This document shows positions 34,340 to 46,409 of a stretch of DNA of 64,000 bases, one piece after another. A model generated the notes under the pieces. The model had not been told where the DNA came from and searched no databases. It worked only from the letters and a program-made list of their open reading frames with translations. A program made the position numbers and the translations under genes. Position 1 is the stretch's first letter. The number at the start of each line of letters is the position of its first letter. The stretch comes from Cunninghamia lanceolata (taxonomy: Eukaryota > Streptophyta > Pinopsida > Cupressales > Cupressaceae). The DNA lies in the NCBI GenBank assembly GCA_027924645.1, contig BSBN01000040.1, positions 1,054,001 to 1,118,000 on the forward strand, read 5' to 3'.

Positions 34340-35250
34340 ATCAATCTATCGGCAAGATGTCGTATTGCTTACACCGATACATGAGGAATCATTTGAAAAT
34401 AACCATCGGTGTGAGAATAGAGATTGGAAAGAAACTTATAGAAGTCACCGATGGAATAAGTAATACCGATGACCTTTCATCGGCAAGAGAACCAAGTAGT
34501 CATACTGATCGGTATGACTGATAATCATCGGAGGATCCTTCAAAAGCTACCCCGATGGTATATATCATACCGATGAAGTATTTCGGCAAGAGTTTCACCA
34601 AACATCCTGTGGGGGCAATGAAGCAAATAGTCATCGGCAAGAAATGAATTATCAGGACGAGAAACAAATAAGTCTCCGATACTCAATGTCTTGGTGAAAA
34701 AAGAGCTTTCGGTAAGACTCACAGTGATACAGATATCTATTGAGATGACTCAACATATCAGGACAAAGGAATTAGGTCCTACCGACTCACATGTCACGGC
34801 GATCAAAAGGTGTCAGTGACACTTTAATAAACTCTATCTGATAAAGAATATAAAAGTGGCCATCGGGGAGATGATTTGGATCGGGTTATTTTTTAAAAGC
34901 TATCCCGATAGTATATTTCATTCTGATGGAATAAATTCATACTAGTTGATATTATAGCGGCGAGACATTAACAAAGTCATTCCGATCCAAAGTAAAGATG
35001 ACTATCGGCGAGATGACAAAGCTTGGGGAAACATAAATATGTTGTCCCGATAGTATTGATCATCCCGATAAACAAATTATTATCGGTGAGACTCTTACCA
35101 ATAGTTATATCGGTAAGACTCATTATGTCAGAGGGAAATCTCAATCACACGGTGATGAAACAAGTCCTGCCGATGGTCACGTCGATTGATTGTTCGCGCC
35201 ACAAGAAGTATTAAAGTCGCCCAGACATTTTAAAAAATCACGCCAATGAG
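34340..35250. repeat. ATCGG/CCGAT motif array in E 5' LTR U3
   Basis: At least twenty copies of ATCGG, CCGAT, CGGCAAG or close variants occur in both orientations, for example ATCGGCAAGA near 34348, ACCGATAC near 34372, CATCGGTG near 34405 and TCATCGGCAAG near 34477 and 34632. The repeats are irregularly spaced. The 3' LTR carries the same array at about 46560-47400. Confidence 0.75.
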
Positions 35251-35487
35251 AAGAGTTATGGCGATGTGACATTTCACAGTGATGAACATTGAATTTATCA
35301 GACAATTAAATACAAACGGCTACAAAATCCTTTATGATCATTGTAATCACAAGGTCGTTTGAGAGGACAATACAAAGGAACTCTTGAAGCAAGAAATAGA
35401 GGATTTCAATTATAGCCATCGAACGACAAGTACAATCATACAAACCATTGTATAGCTTGTGTTTGAATTTTCTGCCAAAGTTTAAAA

Positions 35488-38477
35488 ATGGAGACTCCGA
35501 GAAAGGGGAAAGGAAGAAAATCACAAGGGGAAACCAGTAAATCTAAAAAACAAAAAACTGAACAAACCCCTGAGGAAAAAGTAAAAGACAGAAAACTCAA
35601 TCAGGACTTAATTGACCAATTGCCTGGGTCAACTCCCAAGGCCAGAAGGTCTGCTCAACTAAGGGTAGAAATTGAAAAATTGGAAGATAAATATAAGCGC
35701 CTGGGAGATATCTGGACCCCAATCAGGGGATATGAGCTTTTTAGATTCCATTACAATAGAAGGTTTAGGAATGCTCCTGTGTCAAACCCATGGCACTTGA
35801 ATTTGGGAAAACTGGTTGTGCCTAATGTATTCCTAAATGTGGAACTCCTCCAACTCCTTGCCAAATATTACAATTCAAGCCTGAAAGCCCTCTACAACCC
35901 ACAAGGAGAACTAATTGTTCATTTGTCAAAGAATGCTATTTATGAAGTGTTTGATCTAGATGATTTATGCACTGTCCCTATTATTTATGAAGATCTTGAG
36001 AAAGAATATTGGAGAATGGATACAACTTACAATGGATGGAGGTTGCCCATTCATAGGCCCAGGATTGAAGGAGAAGTGATGCCCTTAACTGAAAATGATG
36101 GTCCTCCCTTTCATGTAGCCATATTTGAACCATATATACAGTATACCTATTATTCTGTGGGCCAAGTCCTTGGTTCAGGGGTCCCTGAGTTCATGACTAT
36201 CCCTCTAATGGTCATATCCTCTGACATTTAGTGTCATAATGCGAGGCAGTTTGATTATGCTTCCTATATTGCTAATAGAATGGATTCTCGCTTATCTGCA
36301 ATAAGAAACAGTGCCCCAACATGCTCTTTTGAGCATTACTCAATGCTTATGCACATGGTGTTGTATTTCAGCCAGGAAGTAGGGTTATGGCCAAGTGAGC
36401 TTAAAGTTGTCACTACAGATAAGAAAGGGGAAAAGATACCCATTCAAATGTGGACCAGAATATGAGATAGTAGATATGCCCACTCCAGCTATACCCAATT
36501 TGAAGAACACTGTGTAAAAGTTTTGTACAGGTATTTTAACCACCCCTGTGAATATTCAATCTCTACTGAAATAAAAAGATTCCTTAGCCCAAAAGATTTT
36601 GGTGGCCCCCTACTGTCACTCATAATTGAGGAGACTGGTATTGCTTTGAGGATGCGACTATGATTAGGGTTTATGGTTTTGAGGATACTCCATTCATATT
36701 GCCCAAGACTGTTCCTGATAAGCTTGCATACTTAGAAATAATTAGGCAAATGCATTGCTCAAATGTAATGCATCTAAGTTCACATGATAAACAATCATTT
36801 ATGCCCAGCACTTTATGTTTTGGAGATTTTACTGTGGTTTCAAAAGAAGGTTACAATCTCATTTTGGATAAATTAATGCACTATAACATGAGGAGTGCTG
36901 AGGCCAGGAAAGGGTTTGACCTTGAAGGTTTTATTGACTATGCATGTAGGAAACAAAATCTTAGTGGATACATGTACATACATTATCCACATGATGATGT
37001 TATTAGAAACTTAGAAGAGGTTGAAGTTGAGTTGGTGATAGAAAAATATAACAGGGAGTTAGGTGAAAAGAAAAAGCAATTAGCAGAGATTGAAGTTATA
37101 TCCTCTAAGAATGAAGAAATGGTAGATCAAGAATAGCCACAGGACAAAACAACAAAAATGTCCAAAAGGAAAATGCTACAATATCAGCTTCCTGTTGTGC
37201 TACATAGTGAGGAGGGAACTGTTGATGAGGATCCACGCCAAACATCTTATGATTCTTTCATCTCTGATGATAAATTTATTTAGTCAAAAGAATTTAAGTC
37301 ATTCTTGTATAAATACAAAGGGAAAGAGATCAGAGAGTTAGTAGATGATGTTTCTGCTAATAATGAAACACAATTGTTAGATATGTTGAAGGTAACAGTA
37401 GATAAAGAGATACAGGACATGACACCTAGCAGGGGTAGACAGTTGCTTAAGGATGTAGGGGTTATGATTTTTCCTGGCCTTGATTTAAATTCTGCTTTGG
37501 TTTTTGATAGTTTTTTGAAAAGTTTAAATGCTAAGTATAAACTTACTCCAGAAGGAGTTAATGAAGTATATATGGGAACACGATACAATAATGATGAAAA
37601 TTCCTTAATGATATGGGCGTTATATCCTCCCCATCAGAAAACGGCCATCATAGATACTGAAAAAACTTTTGGCCATGTCATGACTTTGAAAGCAGGGGAA
37701 ACTGACCCTCTGATTACTACAGACATTGGTATCAATGTTGCAAAATTAAACAAGGCACAAGCTCAAATGTTGATCAAAGAGAGAGATGCATACAGATTGA
37801 GCTGTGAAAGATTGACAAAAGAAAATAATTATTTGAAGGATGCTGTTAAGAGTACTTTTGGCCAATCTACAAAAAGAATAACTCAAGGTGAGAGCTCACA
37901 AGGCATTCAAACATTATCCCCTGACCAGGCAACACAAATTCAGATAGATGCATTTGTTACAATACTGCAGAGCAGGTATGCAAACATGGTGCGGTGGTTA
38001 AACTTGTTTTGGGATAACTACTCAAAAAATCACAAAGCAATTAAAGAGCATGAGAGACTTGAACAGAGAATACAGAAAAAATTGATTGAGATACAAAGCA
38101 AAAGTGCTACTGATAGCACAGATATCTCTGATGCAGGAGCATTGCTCAAACAACACCAAAAATACTATGACAAACTTAAAGCTGATGCTAAGGAAGGTAC
38201 CGATGCCTTAAATGTAGGAGTGCCTGTGTTATTTAAAGACAATGGAGAGGTAAAGAGCAAAGAAGAATGGATTGTTGATTGTCAAGTCATATTACACAAG
38301 GCCACAGGAGCTCTCAAAGATAAAATTTCTGCATCTGGAGAAGCTTGCAGACACCTTGAAAGAATGGTCACACTTGATGTGATTACCAGAGATGCTATTG
38401 ATCTTACTGATTCTCACCATGATCAGGAGTATTTAGATCACTTGGCTAAAGTTTATTTATGGCTGAATAGAGCCTAA
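35488..38477 (+). pseudogene. LTR-borne ORF of element E, 5' copy (about 996 codons)
   Basis: ATG 35488 opens a lysine-rich N-terminus (RKGKGRKSQGETSKSKKQK, nuclear-signal-like). A globular region follows: block 1 at residues 118-158 (LLAKYYN, 11 residues from Y-N to QG, ending VF), then a 36290-36560 segment, block 2 at nt about 36665-36750 (GFEDTPFILP, YLEIIRQM) and a helical C-terminus with likely coiled coils (37750 onward) ending at TAA 38475-38477. TAG 36229 and TAG 37281 are present in both LTR copies. TGA near 36463, TAG 37134 and a 1-nt deletion in a C run near 36606 are private to this copy. Blocks 1 and 2 match the F LTR ORF in spacing and key residues. Function is unknown; no known domain is recognised. 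Confidence 0.78.
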
Positions 38478-38568
38478 TCATGATTATGTAATAGTTGTTA
38501 ATGTTTGTTAAGTTCCCAAAAGACTTATTGAAGAGTTATGTCTCTTCATAGAAACATCTATATAGGTT

Positions 38569-38577
38569 CAAACAATT
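38569..38577 (+). promoter_or_regulatory. TATA-like box of E 5' LTR
   Basis: CTATATAGG about 970 bp before the LTR end and downstream of the LTR ORF, the same arrangement as in F. The matching segment is deleted from the 3' LTR. Confidence 0.5.
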
Positions 38578-39543
38578 GGTGTTGAAACATCATCAGCAGT
38601 AGGATATATCCATATACATAAGATACAATGTTTCAAAATGACTATGTTGCATATTTTATTTGAAGAAGAAGTTTGAAGTTCTCTGATTCAGTGGTTTTAC
38701 TTTGGTATCAGTTGTTTGTTAAAATTATTCAATTGTGTGGCTGTCTCCATTTCTGTATTTCCTTGTTATTCAGATTAATGTATCAAGTATATATTTAATC
38801 TGTCAATACACATTTGCTATATTTGTGTGATTAAATAGGTTGGTGTCCATTGGAGGAATTAAACCCTTCTGATTTAGTCACAGTAGCCTGGAAGTATTAA
38901 GTTTGGATTACTAAGTAGGGCCATATAATTAGGATTGCCATTCTGTCTCCAAGACAATACTATCTGTTAATCTTGCTCATTCTTTTCATTTGGTTCCTTC
39001 AAGTAAGGATTAAAATACCTTCTGGTGAATTATAAGATATCTGATTATATTGGTTGGATTATCAAGAAGAGTTTGTCAGTCATTTCCTTGCACGTTTATA
39101 CAAGTTATAAACTAAAATTGTGCTAAACAATTAGAATTAGTACCATTAGGAAACCACTAGTCCTGGTCCTTCAATTGACTCTATTACCCAACAAGGCACT
39201 AGTCTTATCTAACTCATTATTTAAATCCTTTTACCTTGATATTGCTTATACAATTTCTACCAATCACTCATTAGACATTAGACATAGAATCAGTTAGCAA
39301 GCTTTTCATCTATCCTACATCCTATGCCATTGTAGATTGATTTAATTAGTCCACACATTCACATTTAGACTATTTTAATTTTCCAAGGTTTACCCGCCTA
39401 GGTGTAACAGGACCTAAAGCATAGGAAATCATCAAACCTTGAAGGTTGATTTCGTCAAGTTAGTTCAAAAATGTTGCAAATCTAAACATAGAGCTTGGCA
39501 TCCTCTTAGGATCAGCAACCTGCATTTTTGAGACCTAACAAAT

Positions 39544-39560
39544 TGGCGACTCTACTGGGG
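39544..39560 (+). promoter_or_regulatory. Primer binding site of element E, with two similar sequences downstream
   Basis: TGGCGACTCTACTGGGG starts 4 bp after the 5' LTR, one base different from F's site. Similar sequences recur at 39623-39640 (TGGTAACTCTGCTGGTGA) and 39689-39700 (TGGCGACTCTAG) before gag; these are probably duplications, with use unknown. Confidence 0.8.
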
Positions 39561-39730
39561 CTTAGTAAAAGACCTTAGAAATTAATCCTTTCTTCCATAG
39601 AGTCATTTCAGAAAATTTAATCTGGTAACTCTGCTGGTGACAAGAACCTTACAAATAAAATATAAACTTTTCCTATTTAATAAATAGGTGGCGACTCTAG
39701 TTACAATTATAACAAAGAATTCAATATCAA

Positions 39731-41740
39731 ATGGATGGTAGGAGATCCAAGATGGAAGGTAAAAAATTGTAGTCCTCTCCACCACTTAGAAACATTTCCA
39801 AAAGAAATAGAAATTCAAATTATTCTCACCCAGATAATAATCTGGATATCCAAGAGAATGATTCAGAGGAAAATATTTCAATTCATAACAAATTCACACC
39901 TCTGCATGATTCAAACGAGAAACTCAGTGGAGCAACTGATGATATTTTGGCAAGGTACAGACCCACCCCTTAAGAACAGCGTGATTATGATGCAAAGATC
40001 ATGAGGGAGATTGATCAAAACCAAGCTGAAAATGACTTCAAGATGTCATTACATCAGGGAGAAGAGATGGGATATGGATTTTCAAACTAGGGAATGAATG
40101 ATAATCCAGAACATCAGGAAATAAATAACAATGCAGAGAATTTAAAAGACATGAGTGAAGAGCAATAGGAAATACTCATGCTCCAGAAAGAACTTGAAAG
40201 GTACAAGATACAGGAAGAGAGAGAGTTGTTGCAGCAAGAAATTCAACAGAGGAAAAGTAAAACCAAAACAGCTCCCCCAAAATATGTACCTCCGCATAGA
40301 GGAAACATTTCAAGAAATACACAGCAAAATACAGGTGGTGTTCAAAACTCACATGCATCCGGAAGTCATCAAAATACTATTCCCCAAAACCCTAGACCAC
40401 CTCCTATACGTAATACATCTCAACATATAGCAAATACTTACCCACCCCCTAGTCAACAATATTATAGACCACAAAACAATTACACAAATCCCCACATGAA
40501 CCAACATCAACAATATGCATATCATCAGCCACCAGGTGGATATAATTACTATCCCAATCCACCACCTTTGAACTTCCCACCTCAAAACCTTGCAAATATA
40601 TGTACATAGTCAATTTGACTTAACTGGATATCAGTTGTATCCATATCCTATGGATAGTACTTGGAGAAATATGGTTCCCAAGTTTACTGGAAACAATGCA
40701 ATATCTGCAGAAGATCATATCAGAAGTTTTAATGCTTTTGTACAGGATATTGGTATGGATTGGGAAGACATTAGAATGAGGTTATTCATGATGTCCCTCA
40801 CTGAAGATGCCAGAGATTGGTTTAACAGCTTGCTTGATGCCTCAATCAATTCAATAACTAACTTCCATAACTATTTTAAGGATCAGTATGGCAACCAATA
40901 TGCTCTTGAGTTTGCATTACATGAATTGATAAGTATACAAAAGTATCAAAACGAGTCAGTATTTGATTTCAACTTGAAATTTCCAAGTTACATAATAAGG
41001 TACCACATGGAGCCAAGTTATCTGACCCAGCAGCACTGAGTATCTATATGAAAGCATTTGACCCCAAAACAGGGTATGAACTTAGAAATAGGTGTCTTGC
41101 AACCTTGGACGAAGCACAGAAAGTGGCCCTAACTATTGAAAACAATAGGAAGGCTGTAGGAATGGTTAGTAAGAGGGACAATCATAGAAATCCTCAGAAT
41201 CCAAATGTTCAACAGACTAAACCAGAGGGTCAGCATAGGCATGAAAGACCTAGGTTGCATGATATGCCCTACAATACAAATTGGAAGGATGGAAGACCCA
41301 TCGATAATAGTAGAAAGCAACCATATGGAAAGGATACTCCTAATCCCCTAAAAAGAAACATGGCACATATGGCAGAAAATAGACCTTGGTGTTTTGTGTG
41401 TAATTTACCACATTTACCTGAATACTGTGAGGTAGCTAAATCAATACATCAAGAGGAAATGCTATACATCTATAATAGAGATAATCACACCATAAATATG
41501 ATGCAAGATACACCATGTGTGGTCACAGAAGATTACTCTTCTTCAGAAGAAGAAGGATATGAGTATGATGTAGGGAACCAAAGGCATCATATCAACATGG
41601 GAGAACAAGAAGTATTCTCAGACCAGGACAATAGTTGTGAGCAACCTATTTGCTATAACAACCAGTCATATGGTCAGTGGAGAAAGCCTACTGAGGATGA
41701 AAAAGAAGCTCTCACAGTGGCTATAGTGGCTCAAGCTTGA
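39731..41740 (+). pseudogene. Gag of element E (decayed)
   Basis: The likely start is ATG 39731 (MDGRRSKMEGKK), in the same frame as protease and pol. The N-terminus is charged, then proline/glutamine/asparagine-rich (40260-40609, PPKYVPPHRG, NPRPPPIR). The Retrotrans_gag core at 40660-41039 (VPKFTGNNAISAEDHI, then MSLTEDARDWFNSLL) is displaced by frame changes near 40600 and 41040. The C-terminal part (41048-41740) has CFVCNLPHLPEYC, a zinc-knuckle-like CX2CX3HX4C one residue shorter than usual. Stops near 39770, 39973, 40088 and 40167 break the N-terminus. Confidence 0.86.
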
Positions 41741-41878
41741 AATACTTACAACTTAAGGAATAGAACAACAAATGTTGGGCAAGGAACTCCTGGGAGTGTA
41801 TTTGTAAAAGACCAGAATAACAAAGGGAATAATACAAAATCACTATCCAAAGAACCAGAAAAGGGGGATAAAAGTAAA

Positions 41879-42690
41879 ATGAAAGAAAATCAAGAAAAAG
41901 AAAACACAAAAATAGAAAAGAATGACCAGACCACGGCCCATTCTTTTGACATTGCTCATGCAGTGTCTCAGGTGAAGATATCAGTTCCACTCCTAGAGAT
42001 GATGAAAATAGATAAATATAGGAGTACAGTTGTCAAGATGATTTCTGATACACCAAATCCGAAACATAAAGGGTTTGAAAAAATAACAAATAATGTGCAT
42101 CAAGAAAATTTCAAAATGCCTGAGGTATACCTTGGTGACACACTTACAAAAAATCCCTCACAGGTAGACCCATTCTATACTACACTAGTAATCAAGAATA
42201 TGATAGTCAGGAATTGCATGATTGATTCAGGTGCTGCCATGAATATCATGCCTATAGCAGTTATGAAAGAATTGGGAATGTGGGTTGATACTACATACGG
42301 CCTGTGTTATGCAATGGATAACAGATCCATTCCAGTAGTTGGTATTATGAAGAATGTAGAGATAAAACTTGCCTCACACCCTGAAGCAACTTATAACATT
42401 GATATTACTGTGGTTGATATCCCACCGTATTATGGAATGCTTCTATCAAGGCAATGGGTTGCAATGGCAGGAGGCAATGTTCAGTTAGATTTATCATATG
42501 CCACCATACCAGTGGGTGGCAAGGAAATCAAGCTGTGCAGAGAGCCAAGGTATGACAATATTATAGAAAGAATGGATTGGCATCAGGTAAATTTCTTTTG
42601 TGATACAGATTTAGGAGTTTTCAAGGTTGGAGAAACTACACCAAAATTGCATAACACTGATCCAATACACGCTGAATCTATGAAAGAAGA
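41879..42690 (+). pseudogene. Aspartic protease region of element E
   Basis: Retropepsin core at about 42200-42470: RNCMIDSGAAMNIMP with catalytic DSG, VVGIMKNVEIKLA around the flap, and YYGMLLSRQWVAMAGG as the C-terminal motif. The frame continues open into the extra RNase H. A charged spacer (41741-41960) links it to gag. The residues look intact. Confidence 0.9.
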
Positions 42691-43615
42691 AAATGATTTG
42701 TGGAAAATGTATTTTGATGGTGCATGCAGCAAAATAGGAAATGGGGCTGGAGTAATTTTCATTTCACCAGGAGGTAAAACTTTCAAATACTCTTTCCTAT
42801 TGACATTTGAATGCACAAATAATGTAGCTGAGTATGAAGCCTTGCTCATTGGCCTAAACATAGCCACTAAACACAAAATAAAAAAGTTAGCTGTCTATGG
42901 TGACTCTGAATTGGTCATATCCCAAGTAAGAGAAAAATACTTATCAAAAAATAAAAGATTAAGACAGTACAGAAATGCAGTTTGGGATGATATTGAATTG
43001 TTTGATGCCTTTTCAATCAACTGGGTTGATAGGTCTAAAAACATTATGGCAGACTTTTTAGCAAACATAGCATTAAAGAGAGATGATGTCACACTAGGAG
43101 GGATTATGGAAGTTGAATTTAAAACTAGACCTACTATCCTTGATAATATACAGAACTGGCAAGTGTTTGATAGCGATGCTGATATAATCAATTTCTTACA
43201 TTGTGCTAACTATTATGAAAATCAAGAAATTGATTTTAATGCATTTGTAGAGGAACATGATGGGAAGGAAACCCTTTTTGGCCAAGAGGTGGTTCAGTTG
43301 AAAACAAACAAGATACCCAAGGGACTTATTGCATTAGAAAAGGCATTTGATGGCCACAACAGATATAAAAAGAAAGACACACCAGTGATACCTAATGACC
43401 TTGAAGAAATCAATTTAGGGACACAAATAACCCCAAAGAATGTGTATATTGGAAGAAATCTTGACCAAAAAATCAGGAGCAGACTCATCAACCTGCTTAG
43501 AAAGTACAGGCATGTGTTCGCTTGGTCATATGATGATTTTAAGGCATATAGAGAGGATTTATTTCAACATGAGATACCACTAAAGCCAGATGCTAAACCT
43601 TTCAGACAGAAATAG
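42691..43615 (+). pseudogene. Extra (plant/archaeal-type) RNase H and linker of element E
   Basis: Acidic residues are visible at MYFDGACS (about 42716), NVAEYEALL (Glu), YGDSELVI and SKNIMADFLA, with no internal stop. As in F, this domain lies between protease and RT. The linker reaches KIPKGLIALEKAFDGHNRY and the pre-RT segment HVFAWSYDDF, HEIPLK (about 43510-43590), ending at TAG 43613-43615 where a Gln codon is expected. The frame continues unchanged into the RT. Confidence 0.9.
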
Positions 43616-44890
43616 AGGCCGATCAATCCTACATTGGCCCCTAAGATGCTAGAGGAACTTACAAAGTTAAGGGATGGAGCTATAATCAAACCTATTAGAC
43701 ATTCTTCCTGGCTTTCAAATTTAGTACCTGTCAGGAAAAAGAATGGTGACATTAGACTGTGTGTGGATTTCAGAAACTTGAATAAATCTTCTCTCAAAGA
43801 TAATTATCCTCTCCCCAATATGGAGGCAATATTGCAGAAAGTCACTGGATGTGAATTGTTATCAATGATGGATGGTTTCTCCGGTTACAATCAGGTAAAA
43901 GTCAAGGAGTCAGAACAATTTAAGACTGCATTCACCACTCCGTGGTGAACATATGTGTATTTGAGAATGCCATTCGGATTAACTAATGCTGGAGCAACAT
44001 TCCAAAGAGCAATGGATGTGGCTTTTGCTGAATTAATCAATAAGATTATGATAGTATATCAAGATGACTTGATAGCATATTCAAAAAGGGCTGAAGATCA
44101 TTGCACACACTTAGAACAAATATTTATCAAAGCCCTAGAATATGGGATATCATTGAACCCTAAAAAATGCCATTTTGCAGTAATACAAGGAAAGTTGCTT
44201 GGCCATATAGTCTCAAAGGAAGGAGTTAAAATAGATCCTGAAAGGGTAAAAGCAATCGATCAAGTCCCTATTCCAAAAAATGTAAAAGCTATACAATCAT
44301 TTTTTTGTCAGATAAATTTTGTCAGAAGATTTATACCAAATTTTGCAAAAAATGTTTGTCCTATGTCAAAAATGCTAAAGAAGAACTTAGAAATGAAGTG
44401 GACAACAGAAACAATAGAAGCATTTGCTAATATAAAGAGGGAAATCAAGCAAGCCCCAGTTTTAGTATCCCCTGACTTCAGTAAATCATTCCAACTGTTT
44501 TCATTTGCTTCCTATCATACAGTTGCAGCAGTGTTATTACAGAAAAACAATGATGGATATGAACAGCCTATCTCTTTCTTCAGCAAGTCCCTTCAGAATG
44601 CAGAGTTAAAGTATGACATTATTGAAAAACAAGCATATGCATTGGTAAAAGCAGTAAAAAATTTTAGACCATATTTGGTGGGGGCTAAAATCACAGCATA
44701 TGTTCCTAATGCTGCAGTGAAGGATGTATTGGTCCAAACTAAATTCACCGGTAGGTGATGTAGGTGGATCAATAGGATTCAGGAATTCAATATTGAAATC
44801 CAAATCACTAAATTAGTGAGGGGACAGGGTCTTGCCAAATTGATGGCTGAAAGTAATCTTGAAGCCTCTTAGATATGTAATGTTGATGCA
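43616..44890 (+). pseudogene. Reverse transcriptase and degenerate gypsy RNase H of element E
   Basis: RT motifs: WLSNLVPVRKKNGDIRLCVDF, LSMMDGFSGYNQV, MPFGLTNAGATF and YQDD at 44057-44068 (usual YLDD or YVDD; Gln may be a late change), then HIVSKEGVKIDPERV and FVRRFIPNF. The gypsy RNase H follows (KWTTETIEAFANIK). The codon at 44504, where TDAS is usual, encodes Phe (SFAS), so its first catalytic Asp is lost, as in F. Stops TGA 43946, TGA 44756 and TAG near 44871 are all explained by C-to-T or G-to-A change. Confidence 0.92.
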
Positions 44891-44947
44891 ACTACCAGTA
44901 TTGAACATACTACATGGTATACTGATATAATATATTATCTAAAACAT

Positions 44948-46171
44948 ATGAAGTGTCCTGAAGGGTATGATGATAACAAAAGGAGGACACTCAAACTACA
45001 AGCTTCAAAATATGTACTCATCAGTGGGGATCTTTATTGGAAAAATAGAGATGGGGTTCTACTATTATGCTTGGATGAATACCAGTCAAAACATATTATG
45101 AAAGAGTTGCATGAAGGCATGTGCGGAGGTCATTTCTCAGCAAAGACTATAGCCCATAAAATCCTGAGGGCAGGATACTATTGGCCTAAAGTTTTTAATG
45201 ATTCATACCATTACACTAGAAAGTGTGAAGCATGCCAAAAATTCTCAGGGAAATTAAAATACCAGGGAGCACTACCCTTAAAACCTATGCAGGTTGAGGC
45301 TCCATTTTATCAGTGGGGTATTGATTTTATAGGTGAAATCTCAAAGAAATCTAGTGGGGGGCACAGATGGATTTTAGTGGCTACTGATTACTTTACAAAA
45401 TGGGTAGAAGCGATCCCAACTAAATAGGTGACAAGTAAAGTTGTGATTAACTTTCTAATGGAGAATATTATATGCAGATTTGGTACTCCAGTAAGATTGA
45501 TTACAGATAATGGGATGTGTTTTAGATCTGATGAATTCAAAGGATTTTGCAGTACACATGGTATTACTGTTTCTTATGCTGCTCCCTACCATCCACAGGC
45601 CAATGGACAAGCAGAATCAAGTAACAAGAGCTTCTTAAAAATCATAAAAAGAATGTTGGATAGAAACAAGAAGGCTTGGGATTCAAAATTAAGAATGGCA
45701 GTATGGGCTGATAGGATTACTGTAAAAAGAGCAATTGGGAGATCTCCTTATGAGTTGGTGTATGGAACGCAAGCAAGATTACCATTGGAAAATCTTATAC
45801 CAGTATACAAATTCATTCTCCAGGAAGATTTGAATATTCCTAAACCAATGGAGGAAAGGTTGGAACAACTGGTAGAGCTTGATGAAACAAGAAGAATAGC
45901 TCAGAGGCAGAATGTTAAATTACAATCACAAGTAAAATATCTCTTTGACAAGAAGGCCAAAGACAGAAAGTTTGAAATAAATGATCTGGTACTGATGTGG
46001 AATGCAAGGTGTCAGGACAAAGGAAAACATGGAAAATTTGAAGCCCTGTGGTTGGGTCCTTTCGTTATCACTGGCAAAGGAGGTGATGACTCTTACTACG
46101 TACAGAATATGTCAGGAGAGGAACAAGAATTACCTATACATGGGCAATACTTGAAGCAGTTCTTTTCATAA
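44948..46171 (+). pseudogene. Integrase of element E
   Basis: Zinc-binding N-domain: LHEGMCGGHFS (His residues) and YTRKCEACQ (about 45110-45240). Catalytic D, D and E: WGIDFIGEIS, LITDNGMCF and GQAESSNK (about 45320, 45500, 45610). The C-domain has INDLVLMWNARC and WLGPFVI, GPxF-like, and ends at TAA 46169-46171. Only TAG 45425 interrupts it. It aligns closely with F's integrase. Confidence 0.92.
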
Positions 46172-46409
46172 ACATGTACAAAGAGAATTGAGTGTTGCCA
46201 GTGCATGGACAACCCTCAAATAATTCTCAAAATATTTTACTCCATGCACAGTAGTTTAGGAATCATTCCTGTTCCCCATCATTTGTTACTTTCCTTTTCC
46301 CATCTTCATAAAACATCACCCCTAAATAAATAAAATATGTGGTCTACTTCCCCAAGAGATCTGGATCCTTGTCATACTCACAGGGAGTATACATCCCAGA
46401 CAGAGCCAC
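46172..46409 (+). other. 3' untranslated stretch before the 3' LTR of E
   Basis: 238 bp without coding sequence. There is no polypurine tract directly before the LTR; the last bases are CAGAGCCAC, resembling the AGAGCTAGC found at the same place in F. Confidence 0.6.

Larger units (their letters stand above)
34191..39540 (+). repeat. 5' LTR of element E (5,350 bp)
   Basis: Layout: 34191-35487 is U3 leader rich in ATCGG/CCGAT motifs; 35488-38477 is the LTR-borne ORF; a TATA-like box lies at 38569-38577; 38578-39540 is R/U5, AT-rich without an ORF. The LTR is identical in its ends to 46410-51072. Confidence 0.95.

Noticed and set aside
39735..40004. 89-codon frame at the start of E's internal region as gag
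   Set aside because: The frame from ATG 39731, in phase with later gag and pol, gives a better charged Gag N-terminus. This one is a shifted shadow.
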